Origin: Pyronema omphalodes
Taxonomy: Eukaryota; Ascomycota; Pezizomycetes; Pezizales; Pyronemataceae
Length of the DNA stretch: 64,000 bases
Direction: 5' to 3'
NCBI GenBank assembly: GCA_024516155.1
Contig: JAJJXM010000023.1
Coordinates: 434,001-498,000 of the forward strand
In this document: positions 27,088 to 38,108 of the stretch, piece after piece
Position numbering within the stretch: the stretch's first letter is position 1
How the letters are laid out: each line of letters begins with the position of its first letter
The notes under the pieces: generated by a model
What the model was told of the DNA's origin: nothing
The model's database searches: none
Seen by the model: the letters and a program-made list of their open reading frames with translations, nothing else
Program-made: the position numbers and the translations under genes

Positions 27088-30000
27088 GCCAGCCAAGCGT
27101 GGATTGATGGATTGTGGATGGATATAAAACATATACCCACAGGGGATTCTTCATTTAACTGTACACTGTCTACCGTTTTCTTTTAATATAAACGTTTAAT
27201 CATCAAAACATCCGGTTCGCGATAGTTAAGTCATGGTTATGATAAAGCTTCATGTTGGATTCTGGAGTACTTGAAATATATACCTTTCATTTCTCGTTTC
27301 TTGGTGAATATTCTATTTCAACACATCAATAATCCCATATCGGAATTCAAGCCCAAACAGATCACCAACGACAAAAATCGGTCAGAGAATCACTTTTGTT
27401 ACCCGAAACCACTGTCAGTTTGAAGTCACAGTATCCACATTCTTCTACATTCGTCCATAAGTGTCTTATTCTGTGCTTTCGGTTTTCTGTGTACTGCGAG
27501 TCACTATATGTGAGGCCCAACACCAGTGCTTACCCGTTGTATGTCACGTACCTTTGATAGAAGATTTTTTGTTACGAGGATATTAAGTTTCTAGGAATTA
27601 TGAATGTTTTTGGTTTCCTTCATCATTCAAAATGATTTCAACAAAGACCCCTAATGGGTGGTTTGTATGTATTTACAAATTCTCCCGTGAGTTCAATAAC
27701 AGAATGTGCCAGATGGAAAAGGGTGGATAACAGAAGTCTCATCGATGAGAAGTATGTGAATGATTTATTCAACTTCTATTGCATTTCATCAATGGTTAAT
27801 AGAATGAGAACCATAAGTTTATTGTAATACCATCGAATCTTAATCTCTGGGTCCATGTGCTAATTTGATTTTTTGATTTTCTTTTTAGAGATACGATATG
27901 AAACAAAAATGAGAAACCGGTTCGTTAAATAAAGTGTTAGGGGTTTTATGTGTGGGAAGCACACTTCGATATGAAAATTTACTGTCTCGCTCTTTTTTCA
28001 GTAATTGCCTTGCTCCATATGCTTCTTTATACCTCTGCATACTTCTGCATAAGTCTTCAAGCTTCCTCACATTGAGATATTACGTATGCTGACCCTCTAT
28101 CCACAATATGAACCACCAAAGTCCTTTGGTGACAAGATTACTTCATTCTCAGTGTATACAAATTCAACTCACCTTTTTCAGCTTCTAAGCTTTTTCTCAG
28201 GCTTTGAACTCTGGTATGACTCAGGCTTTGAACTCTGGTATGAAAAACTACAGCTTTGAGGCTTTTGTATCTCCGTCGTCCAGTGTACTCAATAACCAAC
28301 AACATGGCCCAAGCCGCAAATCTTCGATTAAGTGTTGGTATATAATTGTCTACTTGCCATTCAATATCTTCTGTCATGATACACAATGCATGCTCCATCA
28401 ATTCCTTCATGTATGATGCACGGGGAGAAATAGGGGGGGTAGGGGGGGGGTCTGCTTTTCCTTAGTTATATACCCCCCATCGTGCGCTTCTCCATCCTTC
28501 TTCTTTTCTTTGAATCAGTCAATCAATCAAACCTGCCGCTTGCATCTCTGGTTTCGTATGCGTTGGAATATCTCATAGGCTTTCAACAAGAATTTTTTCC
28601 CTATCCATGGAACTTCATTTGTAGCCTCTCCTAAGCAACTACATCATCACCGATTATCAACCGGCAAAGAATTATTCTTTCTGCTTCTATTACTCTGATC
28701 CCATATAGCCTCATTCTAAATCTCGTACTGTAATTACTAACACCTATATCTAGAGCCCTCAAATCTTCCACCTTTAACATCGAACCCCTAATCTTTAAAT
28801 ATCTCCAAACCAGCACATACCTAGAACCACTGTTTACATTATATAGCCCATCTAGCCAGCCGGCCGCAACACAGTCCTATATATCTTACGTAGCACACAC
28901 ATAACCCCCAAGGTCCGAAAACTTAAACCCCCAGCCAAAAATACCTCGCTAAACCACACAGTGTAACTTAGTAACAACAATTACATCAGCTGAAAAAGGT
29001 TGATGATCTTCAGGAAAGTAAAAATAAACTCGTGTTGTTTATTTACTTATTTATGTATATAATGTACATCAAACGGTTTCGGTGGGGATAAGGATAACTA
29101 TAAGATATATATATACCGGTAACCCTGAAACCTAGAAACCTCGAAATATTGAAACCTTGAAACTCTGGAATCACGAAACTTCAAACAAGGCTCTCGTATA
29201 CCAGGCCTTCTGTATCATACGTAGCAGATATAAAGCTCAGAGTGTCAGCAGTCTAGCTGGAGAAAGCCGATTCACTGATAGTGCACAGTAAGGAAGGCTG
29301 CTAGGCAGATAGTTCAGGTATATCATACCATGCTCCAACTTACGTATCTGTAGAATCATACATAGACACTTGAATGCACTGGTGTTTAATATGTCACTGG
29401 TTCTTGGATGTGTAATGGATAACTGGACCGATATTTTGGAGTTAAAGGGTATAGTTATGTATTTGGGTATTTATTGAAGGTGATGAAATGTGTGATATCA
29501 TATCGATGTCATGTCTAGAGATTTATGTACAGCATATAACACTCTTGACGGTATACTTCCAGGTAAAAAAAGATTGTGGCTTTATGATTTTATAAATATA
29601 ACTTCTATGTTCTTGACAGCAGGGATAATTCCTACAGCATAACGCCGCATAAGTGTATCAACACAATGCACAAATCTGGCGTATTAATTCCCCTTCCTCC
29701 GATTTTGGAAAATACCCCACTCTACACGCCCCGCTCACAGTTAAGTTCCTACAGCGTGGCTTTTCCAACTTTCAGCACAACATATTCACAACTACCTATC
29801 TGCGTAACTGCACATACTGCACAGACTACCCAGCCTATATGTATACACAGCCTACATTTCCAACTCCAATTCCAGTAACATCTCCGTTTCAGGTCAAGTG
29901 TAATATTGATACCCTTCGCCACAACGTCCTCCTTAAAAAGCTGTACCATGGTACGATTTCACTTAATCTGCATATTGCATACTTTATACATACTTCATAC

Positions 30001-30835
30001 ATACTGCGTTCAGATATACTGCGCATTATCGCCACTTCTGCACTGAAGGATGATAGGCTCGATGCGGTAGGGTCGGGAAACAGCATGTTACGCGTGTAGC
30101 GGAAATGCACTTGGCCGTGAAAAGATTTCTGTACCTGGGAATCTGAACGGCGGGCAGGCGGTGAAAAAGTGTAACGAGGGTGGGGGATTTATAATTTGTA
30201 AGAAATGTAGGCTAGAGAAGGGCGGGGGCTGCGGGGCTTCCGGAGAAGGATGCGCTTGAATTAGAGATATATATATCCGGATGCGAAATTCCCAGGCTGC
30301 GCATAAAGTTGGCGATGGGAACGGGGCTTGCTTTTGGTTGAAATAATGAACGGAATGGGATGAGCCTGGAAAACGAACCATTGTGAACTTGTGGGTATCA
30401 TATTATTGCTATGTATCATTGCCCTGCGCTGCGCGTGGCAAGTTGTGCAGAAACGAAATCACCATATCATATCAGGTGTCATCGAAATACCAAGAATATG
30501 CCAAGCTCAAGTTGTTGAAACAAAAATAAAAATCCGAATGTTAAAATTCCCGCATATAAAAAGTGATAATCGCAACCGAAAAATACCAAACCAATGATAA
30601 TAGCTTGAAAACAAACACAAATAAACAAAAAAACTCCTTGATGAATCCCCCATAACACCGTACCCCATTGCTTATCCGTCAATATTCCCTCACCTCACAG
30701 CACGCCTGCAACCCCCAAAGTCCGTGCTTTTAAGACTTTTACGAGCCCACAGACGTTGTAAGCTTGCTTCGCGGACTTTGCAAAGCATCGCAAGCTTTGC
30801 AACCTCCGTCATCCTGAGGCGCTCAAAACCCTGGT
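27088..30835. other. 3.7 kb intergenic region
   Basis: No supportable gene. A + strand frame of 148 codons at 29653-30099 has no recognisable feature and an odd composition. Near 29115-29185 a short GAAACCT/GAAACTC motif repeats about every ten bases. A G run lies near 28433-28450. The two flanking genes point towards this interval, so it holds two 3' ends and no obvious promoter. Confidence 0.5.
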
Positions 30836-31807
30836 TTAAAAGCATCCACTGTCTGGAGTTTCTACAAAAAGCTCATCCTTCCCACTTCCAGCCGATGCCT
30901 GGATCGCATCCAAAATAATGCTCTCCTCAAATACCGGACCCTGTCCATCACATCGTGCCATACACTTCAGCCTGTCGCTGATATCCTCAATATCGACCAA
31001 CCCCTGTTCGTATAGCGGGTGGCAAATAATCAGATCCCAAGCGGCTCCGGCACCCAATAGCTTCTCTCCAGTTCCGGGACTTGTCGTTATTCTGTGGAGA
31101 GGTCCCTTGTTAGGGTGTGCGGCGAAGAGGGGAGTAGTGAAGTTCGAGGGCGGCTGAACGAGTCCAAGGGAGTCGGGGTCCAATGGTTTAAAGGCCATGG
31201 GACCCGCCTCAACAGGGGCTGGGGCATTTCCAATACGAGTATTCTCGTGAAGCAACCGGTTCTCGAGTTGCGTCTTCTCGAGTTGTTCTTTAAGCTTATC
31301 GTTTTCGGCGGCGGCGCGCGAGTTCGCTTGTTCTAGAGATGCAAGACGATTTTCGAGTTCTTTTACGTGGCGCTCTTTTCGCTCACGGAATGCGCGTTGT
31401 CTGTTTTGTAAGTTAGCGACTAGGGCCAGAATCACATCGAAACTATGAAATATGACATACGCAGCGCGATTTTGCTCCTTACGACGGCGCTGGCCGGGAG
31501 TGAGTTCTTTCTCCTCGCTGCTGCCGCGGACTCCGCGAGAGTTCTCGGTAAAAACGGGAGAGGCATCGCGAGGAAGGGTGTTGAGAGGGACTTGTTGAGG
31601 AGCGCCGAGATCGAAAGGATGGCCAGTGTAGCCAGTGAAGGTGGCGTCGTAGTAAGGCTGTTCCAAGGGAAATCATCAGTATATATTGTTTATGAACTTT
31701 GGTTCAAGGCGTACCAGCGGCGAGAACTCGTCGTGTTGGGGGTTGGGAGTTGGAGGAAACTGGGTGGTTTGGCCGTAAAAGGGCGGGGTTTGCTGGTATT
31801 GTGCCAT
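30836..31807 (-). CDS. Yap-type (AP-1-like) bZIP transcription factor
   Basis: Three exons on the - strand give 284 aa: 31807-31715, 31657-31461 and 31400-30836, with matched phases. The basic region NRAAQRAFR (about residues 93-101) is the Yap-family signature. Its Gln and Phe-Arg separate Yap factors from Gcn4/Jun types. A leucine zipper follows to about residue 150. An intron falls inside the basic region, as is common in this family. The C-terminal part has a block with WDLIICHPLYEQG and VDIEDISDRLK, then CMARCDGQGPVFEE. That block is familiar from short fungal Yap-like proteins such as the RsmA/Yap group, which regulate stress and secondary metabolism. It lacks the full Cys-rich n-CRD/c-CRD arrangement of Yap1, so direct redox control is not expected. 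The exact paralogue is uncertain. Confidence 0.9.
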
Positions 31808-32867
31808 GGTGTCGGTTACGTCGAGAGTATTGAGAAAAGGTCTCAGAAATGTGGGAAGAGAGTATTGATGAGAAGAGAAAGAAGAATTATGAAGTTGGGG
31901 GTGGTCGGGAGAACTGGTGGACGTCGCACGGAGGTGTAGCCGGCGTGAGACAGTTGGGTTTGGCTTGGGGCTGGTGATGGATGCGGGCTGCGAGGCGAGG
32001 CGATTCCAGTCTGCGCTCCTGGCCACTCCCTGTGGATGACACCGCTTCTCCCACTCGCTACGCTGCCACCGCTTTTGCCTGAGGCTGAAGTGTATAATGC
32101 GGGGTGGTCAAATCCAATGAAATTTATTCCTATTTCAATGATTTCATTTCCCAATGCATTAATATGCTTTGGTCCTGAGAATTGTTGTATGTATTATGGC
32201 CGCACCATACAGATACCAAGGCTGTTGAATGCGATATCGATTCGATTTAGCCCCGAGATAGCTCCGACTGGGAGGAACATGCCAGAACAGCGAGGTAAAT
32301 CCAAAAGGGATAGAGACACAGCGTGCCATCCTTTCAATCCCAGTATAGAGGAATGGAAATATGTATCAGTTGGGTGATATGGCACTATACACTGGCCGGA
32401 ACAGACAGTTATTTCCTGGCCTGTGTTCGCCACTGGTTGCCGACGGGCTGGTCATGCAACAGACGCCTTGGGCAACCAGCTCTATGTGCTCTGAGGGCGA
32501 AGGCCATGATGGTTTTCTTCTTCAGTCGGCAGATGCAAGTGCAGAACCCATACCTCGCCTCGTGGAAGCTGCACTGACTTGTACACTAAACTTTAGTTTC
32601 ACCTCATCTCTCTATCCCCACAAAGAATTGTGTTGACTTGGTCTGGTTCTTCAGCTGTTTAGCCTAAGAATCTGTGAAAGAGGGCGTTTGGTGGTTGAGA
32701 TGCACAGTCGTACAGACGACGTATCTGGTTAATTGTTCTGCGCAATCAACACGAACGCAAGGGTCCTCGCAGAGATATAATTGGGGGCCGGATTCTGGAT
32801 CCCTTCCTCTCAGTGTACAGTGTGACCGAAAGGTGCAGCGTTTTCCCTGCGAGACGAAGTCAATTAC

Positions 32868-33060
32868 ATGATAACCAGTTGAGATAGAACGGCCTCGACA
32901 TAGTCGTAGAAGTACTTGAAAGTACACAGCGCATGCGGGGCTTCCTCCAAGCGGACATCTTCCTCGGCGAACCAATTAGCGAAAGAGATCCGCGGAATGT
33001 ACCTCTCACCAATGAGGCGGGGGGTAAAGCTAGTACAAACGCGCCTATTAGGCCTGAGCC
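32868..33060 (-). pseudogene. Possible decayed coding fragment, unknown family
   Basis: On the - strand one frame reads RYIPRISFANWF, then EEAPHALCTFKYFYDYVEAV, up to a stop at 32869-32871. The adjoining upstream protein-like run (LIGAFVLALPPASLV) is in another frame, so a small indel separates the two. The amino-acid mix is more protein-like than its surroundings. I recognise no family and no intact start. It may equally be chance. Confidence 0.2.
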
Positions 33061-34817
33061 CTCAGCCCTGAACATCCCTAACAGGCTCTTCTCGACGAAG
33101 TCCGCGTCCGCCGTTCTTCGCCGAACACAAGGTGGCGGTCTGCGAGTATTCCATCGTTTGATATCTACTCAATAGGAACTGTTTTTTCAAATTCCTACCA
33201 CCAAGACCAATTGCTTTCCATTCACGGTATCGTGTTTCAAATAGATGTGCATTCCACCATCTGACTCAAGTCGATATGACAGAATCGAAAGAGCTATTTG
33301 TCTTTGAGTTATACATAAAAGCGGCGTAAACCTTCTAGACAGTTAGCTTGCAGTCGATCCACGGGAAGTACCAGCCAAGCCACGTATGCATCTTTAACGG
33401 CGGGTCTGATCGCTGCATAACTCTAGGTGCGGTACGGCGTCCTCCAACAATTGGCATGTGTAGCGATTCTCGGCGTACATAGATATGGCTGGAAATTTAG
33501 TATTCGCTGTCATGCTCGATTCAGGGGAAATGCGGCGGGTAGATAGTAAAAAGTCGAGACCTCATGTTGTCATGAGATCAAAGAGGATAGGCCAGCTGCA
33601 GATGCACGTTTTGTTTGTCGATTGTAGGAAGGAAGTATGTCTCGCTCACAAAAAGTAACTGGTGCAAGGACAAAGCGTTTGGAGTACTAAATCAGTGGCC
33701 AAGTAGCTTCTATCTTTCCGATTCTAGAATTAGCACAGATTTTTGCGATGATTGATCTGCAGAGCTAGTTACTGTCAGTTTGGCAGCATCAGAGCGTGAT
33801 GAGACATGTACTAACAGAGACTTGGGATTTTGAAACGGTCGCTTTTATCTCCCCGTCACCGGGAGTCCTGATAATCAAGTGCCGAAGTTTGGGGCCCATA
33901 AACAGACTTTTATTGTTGCTTATCGACAAATAGAATGTTTGGTTAAACAGCCGAGTGATAATTGTGACTGAACATTAGCTATCTCCCCGAATACCACGTA
34001 CCTAGAAGGCTCTACTAAGAGGCTTTTCATCTCTAAGACACTAATAGTATGCATACTCATAAATTTGTTGCTCGATTGTGCCCTGATGACCCTTTCTTTA
34101 CATCTCTTCTGTTTGCTGTCGAGGGTGAGCAGCGCTGATTGCTAATTATGAGGCTGCTGGACATCCAACGAGTGAGTATTGCCAAATATTTTGAGTCTTA
34201 GCCATTCAAATAGTAGAAACCAATTTTCAGATTTCCCAGAATTGATTATTTCTTAAAACTTGCCTTCAGTCAGCTTGGAAGGCACTGGTCTACTCAGGAG
34301 GTTGTCTTTGATATCAGTCGTAATTCGTGAACCCCCTCCCTCGCTCCTGTACTATTCCCAGGACCACGAATAATCTCTCGATGTATCTGATCAACTATCA
34401 GTTTTGTTCCAGTTTCAATTCATCCCAAAATAGCCCCGCCTGAAAACGGTCTTTGGAGTTCGTCTGAAATGCGAGTGAGAAAAAATGGAGGTGGAAGTAT
34501 GTTCATTGAAGAGTTTTCAAACTAGATAGAAGCAACCAGTGCTTTAAAAAGGCAATAGAAACACCAGTAACCCTAAACAAAAAGAAATGACCATTCTACC
34601 CATGTCAACGCCAGAAATAAAAGCAACCCTCACAACGCCCGCAAAACCCTCCCCGCTAACGCCTTTATCCCCGCACTGCCCAAATATCAACACATTCCAT
34701 CACTCCCTCCCAATCCCCCATTGCATGGCCCACCTCCCGCACCTCCCAATTTCGTCTTTTATCATTGACAAGATACAAACTAACCGTCTTATCCCTCCCC
34801 CTCCCGCGCTTATCCTA

Positions 34818-34878
34818 CCTCTCCTCTAACCTCTCCTCCAACCTCTCCTCCAACCTCTCCTCCAACCTCTCCTCCAAC
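34818..34878. repeat. 12 bp minisatellite, about five copies
   Basis: The unit AACCTCTCCTCC repeats in tandem, then shifts to AACTCCTCC. It lies immediately 3' of the orphan gene on the - strand. The + strand frame through it reads as a Leu-Ser-Ser-Asn repeat and is not believed to be a gene. Confidence 0.8.
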
Positions 34879-34931
34879 TCCTCCAACTCCACCCCCACAA
34901 TCTTCCCCACCACTTCATTTCACTTTCTCTC

Positions 34932-35702
34932 CTATAACCTTTCCTTCTCCCCATCATACACATCTCCCATAGGTACCCACCCCTTTCCCATATCCCACAA
35001 CAAGCAACCCACCGCAAATGGCACCAACAGCTTTCCAAACACCGATAAAACCCCCGTTACCATCCCTGTGAAAAGTCGCAAGACTAGGTAAAAATAACCC
35101 ACGAGAACTAGTAACTCGAAGAATCGGAGTAGTACTTCGATTCTAGTAGAGCTTAGTGAGTCGGGAGATTGAGGATAGGGATTTAAACTGCTGTGGTTGG
35201 AGGAGTAGGGGGGCGGGGAAAGATGGCGTGAGTGGGCCGGATGATGATGAGGAGTGGGTTCATGGCGGGATGATGAAATGGATTTTGAATTCCCCTCCCC
35301 GTTCCCGTTCCCATTCTTGTTTCTGTTCTTATTTTTGACCCCTCTTACACTGCGATTTTTATTTCCATCCCGGTCAACATAAGTATCCACAAGCGATCCC
35401 CAATCCTCCCGAATTCCACGAACACCGCGACTACGCCGGCTCTTGAAAACAAGTGATGCAGTCGAAGCAAACATAGTAACCACATTAGGTGAAGATATTA
35501 ATGGAGGGTAAACAGGGTTCCAAGATCTAGGGGAGTCGAGGGGCGGGAGGTGTGCTGGTGTATCTTCGACATTAGGGAGGTCTTGGATATCTGGTGGGAG
35601 GATCGGTTTTATGTCGTTGGGATTGGATGGAGGTTGTTGGCGATCGAGGAATGATGGAGTGCTGAGACTGCGAAGATGGCGGGGCATGTTGGTGATGAGC
35701 AT
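34932..35702 (-). CDS. Orphan protein with hydrophobic C-terminal segments
   Basis: A single open frame of 256 aa without introns. The first ~185 residues are hydrophilic and low-complexity, rich in Pro, Ser, Asn and Arg, with a KNKNRNKNGNGNGEGN stretch and several His-rich pieces. Two hydrophobic helices lie at about residues 188-235 (LLRFFELLVLVGYFYLVLRL, then GVLSVFGKLLVPFAVGCLL). The layout suggests a C-terminally anchored membrane protein with a cytosolic disordered N-terminus. No family is recognised. A second Met at codon 6 is an alternative start. The CT-rich 12 bp minisatellite follows just downstream of its stop. The frame could be extended or shortened by an unrecognised intron. 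Confidence 0.55.
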   Translation of the reverse strand: MLITNMPRHLRSLSTPSFLDRQQPPSNPNDIKPILPPDIQDLPNVEDTPAHLPPLDSPRSWNPVYPPLISSPNVVTMFASTASLVFKSRRSRGVRGIREDWGSLVDTYVDRDGNKNRSVRGVKNKNRNKNGNGNGEGNSKSISSSRHEPTPHHHPAHSRHLSPPPYSSNHSSLNPYPQSPDSLSSTRIEVLLRFFELLVLVGYFYLVLRLFTGMVTGVLSVFGKLLVPFAVGCLLWDMGKGWVPMGDVYDGEKERL

Positions 35703-36539
35703 AGTTGCGACTCCCTGGGAGGTGAAGGGGGCGCTCGAAAGAGTTTAATTTGGAGCCTTATGGGTGGTAGCAGTGGTGGTGGTTAAAAGAAAGAGGAATG
35801 TGAGTGATGAAGAAGAGTGACTATATATCCAACCAATCACAGCTTTGTAGTGAATAGGCGCGCGGGGTGCGGTAAATAACGTCGCTTATGAAGTTTCTCT
35901 ACTCCACATGAAGCGAATGACGTGTACCATCCTCCTAAGCCGTGATTTTCGCAAGGAGATAATAAGGTGCTATATGCCCCGTTACCAAATGCCGACCAGA
36001 AGAATAAGATCTAGGTATTAAGTGCCCTTATATCTGACCCAAAATAATTCAGGCAGATTTTAGACTAAGCGTCATTCCTTACATCACATCACTTCACCTG
36101 GAATCACTCGGTTTTGCTAAAAATAGCCAGCTTTTTTTTTACCACAATCTGACATGAAAAAGACACGCACATAGCCACATATAAAAATTTTGAGAATTCT
36201 CAGTCACTGAAAACTAAGTCTACCTTAATAATTTCCACTAAACTTCTAAAACCCAATATCCAAATATACCCAATCAACCTTCTAAACATATTCTATATCC
36301 TATCGTCAATCATCCCCTTACATAACCAACCCCATTCTCTACATTTCCACCTCATTATTCTCCTCTCCTGTCACCAAATATACCCAACCCCTCAGCAGTA
36401 GTCCTTATCCTTATCCCATCTTATTCTATCCTATCCTATCCCATCCTATCCTATCCAGCCCGTCTAAACTACCTAAGTTCCATCCAATTCCATCTAGTTC
36501 CAAAGTGCAACTACCAACCACCAACACCACCACTTTATT
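35703..36539. other. Intergenic region
   Basis: Promoter region of the orphan membrane protein, then AT-rich DNA with a perfect 12 bp palindrome TGAGAATTCTCA at 36191-36202 and a TCCTATCCTATCC pentanucleotide repeat near 36424-36460. No gene seen. Confidence 0.5.
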
Positions 36540-36803
36540 TCATATCATCAACCCAGAAATAGTAGCATCAATATCCCTAGCATCAAGTTTATGATTCCCG
36601 GTGAGTTGTGGGTAGTGAGATTTCTGAGATTTCTGGGGTTTCTGAGGTTTACGGTGGTTGCGGTTGCGGCGGGGATTAAGCTTGAGGCTGCCGCGGTTGT
36701 CGCGGATGTTGATGGCGGGGGCGTCCAAGGAGGAGAAGGAGGAGGAGGCTGCGAAGATGCTGGTGGCTAGGAAGATGCTGGAGATTAGGAGGGTGGTTTT
36801 CAT
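36540..36803 (-). CDS. Small secreted basic peptide, no cysteine
   Basis: A single exon of 87 aa. Residues 1-18 (MKTTLLISSIFLATSIFA) are a clear signal peptide, with a likely cut before ASSSF. The mature part is about 69 aa, cysteine-free, and rich in Asn, Arg and Lys in its middle, with short repeats of the type KPQKPQKSQKSH. It ends in a more neutral segment (DARDIDATISGLMI). The dibasic-type site (NPRRNR) could allow processing. No family is recognised. Candidate roles are a secreted effector-like, antimicrobial or signalling peptide, but nothing in the sequence decides. The start fits the signal peptide and has A-rich context upstream. Confidence 0.55.
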   Translation of the reverse strand: MKTTLLISSIFLATSIFAASSSFSSLDAPAINIRDNRGSLKLNPRRNRNHRKPQKPQKSQKSHYPQLTGNHKLDARDIDATISGLMI

Positions 36804-38108
36804 GGTTTTTGGAGGAGAAGGTGAGGGAGGAGGATTGGAATGTAGTTGGGGTTTGGTGGATTGGAGTTGGATAGAAGCTGGGGATAGAAGCTGAGCGGGT
36901 GAGTTGGGATTGATTTATACAGTCCTAAAATTTTAGCGTAGTAGATGAATTACTTCCACTATCACGAAAAACCACCGAATCACGAATCGCGAACCACCAA
37001 TCACAAATCACAAATCACAAATCGCGAAATGTGAATTGCGAAATTGAGAATTGCCAATCCGATTATCGCATATCGCATATCGCGTATCAATTTCAACAAG
37101 TGAACAAATCCCAGCCGATATCATTTTCCACATTCCAATTTCCATCCTTACCACAACCTTCCGACAAACATCCCCCCAAACAGCATCTATTAATTCTCCA
37201 TATCAAGTTCCATCAACTCATCACATAAATTCCTGCATAGTCACCAAACCATCTAAGTAATCGTATCCAACATCCCACCTTAGACCACAAACCAAGTCAT
37301 ACACAATGCTTTATTTATCTAATATTACACTTCCCGTCTTGGCAGGATACTATTACAGTGAGGAGAGTTTGCCGAAAATTTCGGAATGTATATTTCAAAC
37401 GTTCTAATGCAGTTTGCTATGGCTGTCACTTGATTTAGAGTATGTAGATGTCTGGTTGGGATTGGAAAGTGCATGTTTGTTCAAGGTCAAAGGAAATTTT
37501 AGTTCTGGAATCCTCATGTCGCAACTTCGAGGGAGGGTGTCTATGTATAGTTTATGGGGTTGTATTATCAATGTAGATATGGTTAGTTGCCGCAGTGATC
37601 TGGATGGGGGTGGAGTTACTGGATATATTGAAGACCAGAATCACTAGAATCGTGTTTGTTAAAGTTATGGGCAATGTAGACTAGAGAAGCTGCACGCTAG
37701 TTACGCTTTCGCCTGTTGTTATATTGACCGGCGCGCAAGTAACTGTAGCAAGATGGAGCACCTGCAATAATCCACCTCAATTCTTCACAATGCCATGAAT
37801 ACCTAAAGCACACGAGTTACAATGCCAGAACCAAGATTTCAGAAACTAGAAAAAGTGCTCTATTCAGATATATATGTTCCTAAAACTGGATATTTATCTC
37901 CTATCCAGCCAGGTACTATTGTAACGCAACCCCGCCCTTTAAACCCCATCAAATATGCATACCAGTTAACTTTGATCCCCATCTTTAAGTATCCGAAAAT
38001 CCAATAAAAATAATGCACAAATATTGCGAAAGAAGACAGTGGATAAGCAAGTCTGCACTGTAAAAAAAGTATCCTCTAAACACCTTCTCCCCAACTATGT
38101 ACACCTCT
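36804..38108. other. Intergenic region
   Basis: Leader of the small secreted peptide, then a run of AATCACA/AATCGCG short repeats at about 36960-37090. No further gene is seen. The last bases are the 3' end of the acetyl-CoA transporter. Confidence 0.5.

Larger units (their letters stand above)
31808..34931. other. 3.1 kb intergenic region
   Basis: The first few hundred bases upstream of 31807 on the - strand are the bZIP promoter and leader. A - strand piece at about 33060-32868 has coding-like composition over two frames and is listed as a possible relic. The rest, especially 33180-34800, shows no gene. A 12 bp minisatellite lies at about 34818-34878, inside the C-terminal neighbourhood of the next gene. 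Confidence 0.5.

Noticed and set aside
29653..30099. 148-codon + strand frame
   Set aside because: No domain, no homologous feel, unusual composition and no splice structure; in intergenic DNA a frame of this length can occur by chance.
31445..31939. 164-codon + strand frame
   Set aside because: Antisense to the bZIP gene across its introns; no domain and no matching signal, while the sense strand has a perfect Yap-type bZIP.
34765..35091. 108-codon + strand frame with Leu-Ser-Ser-Asn repeats
   Set aside because: Produced by the 12 bp minisatellite and the antisense of the orphan membrane protein.
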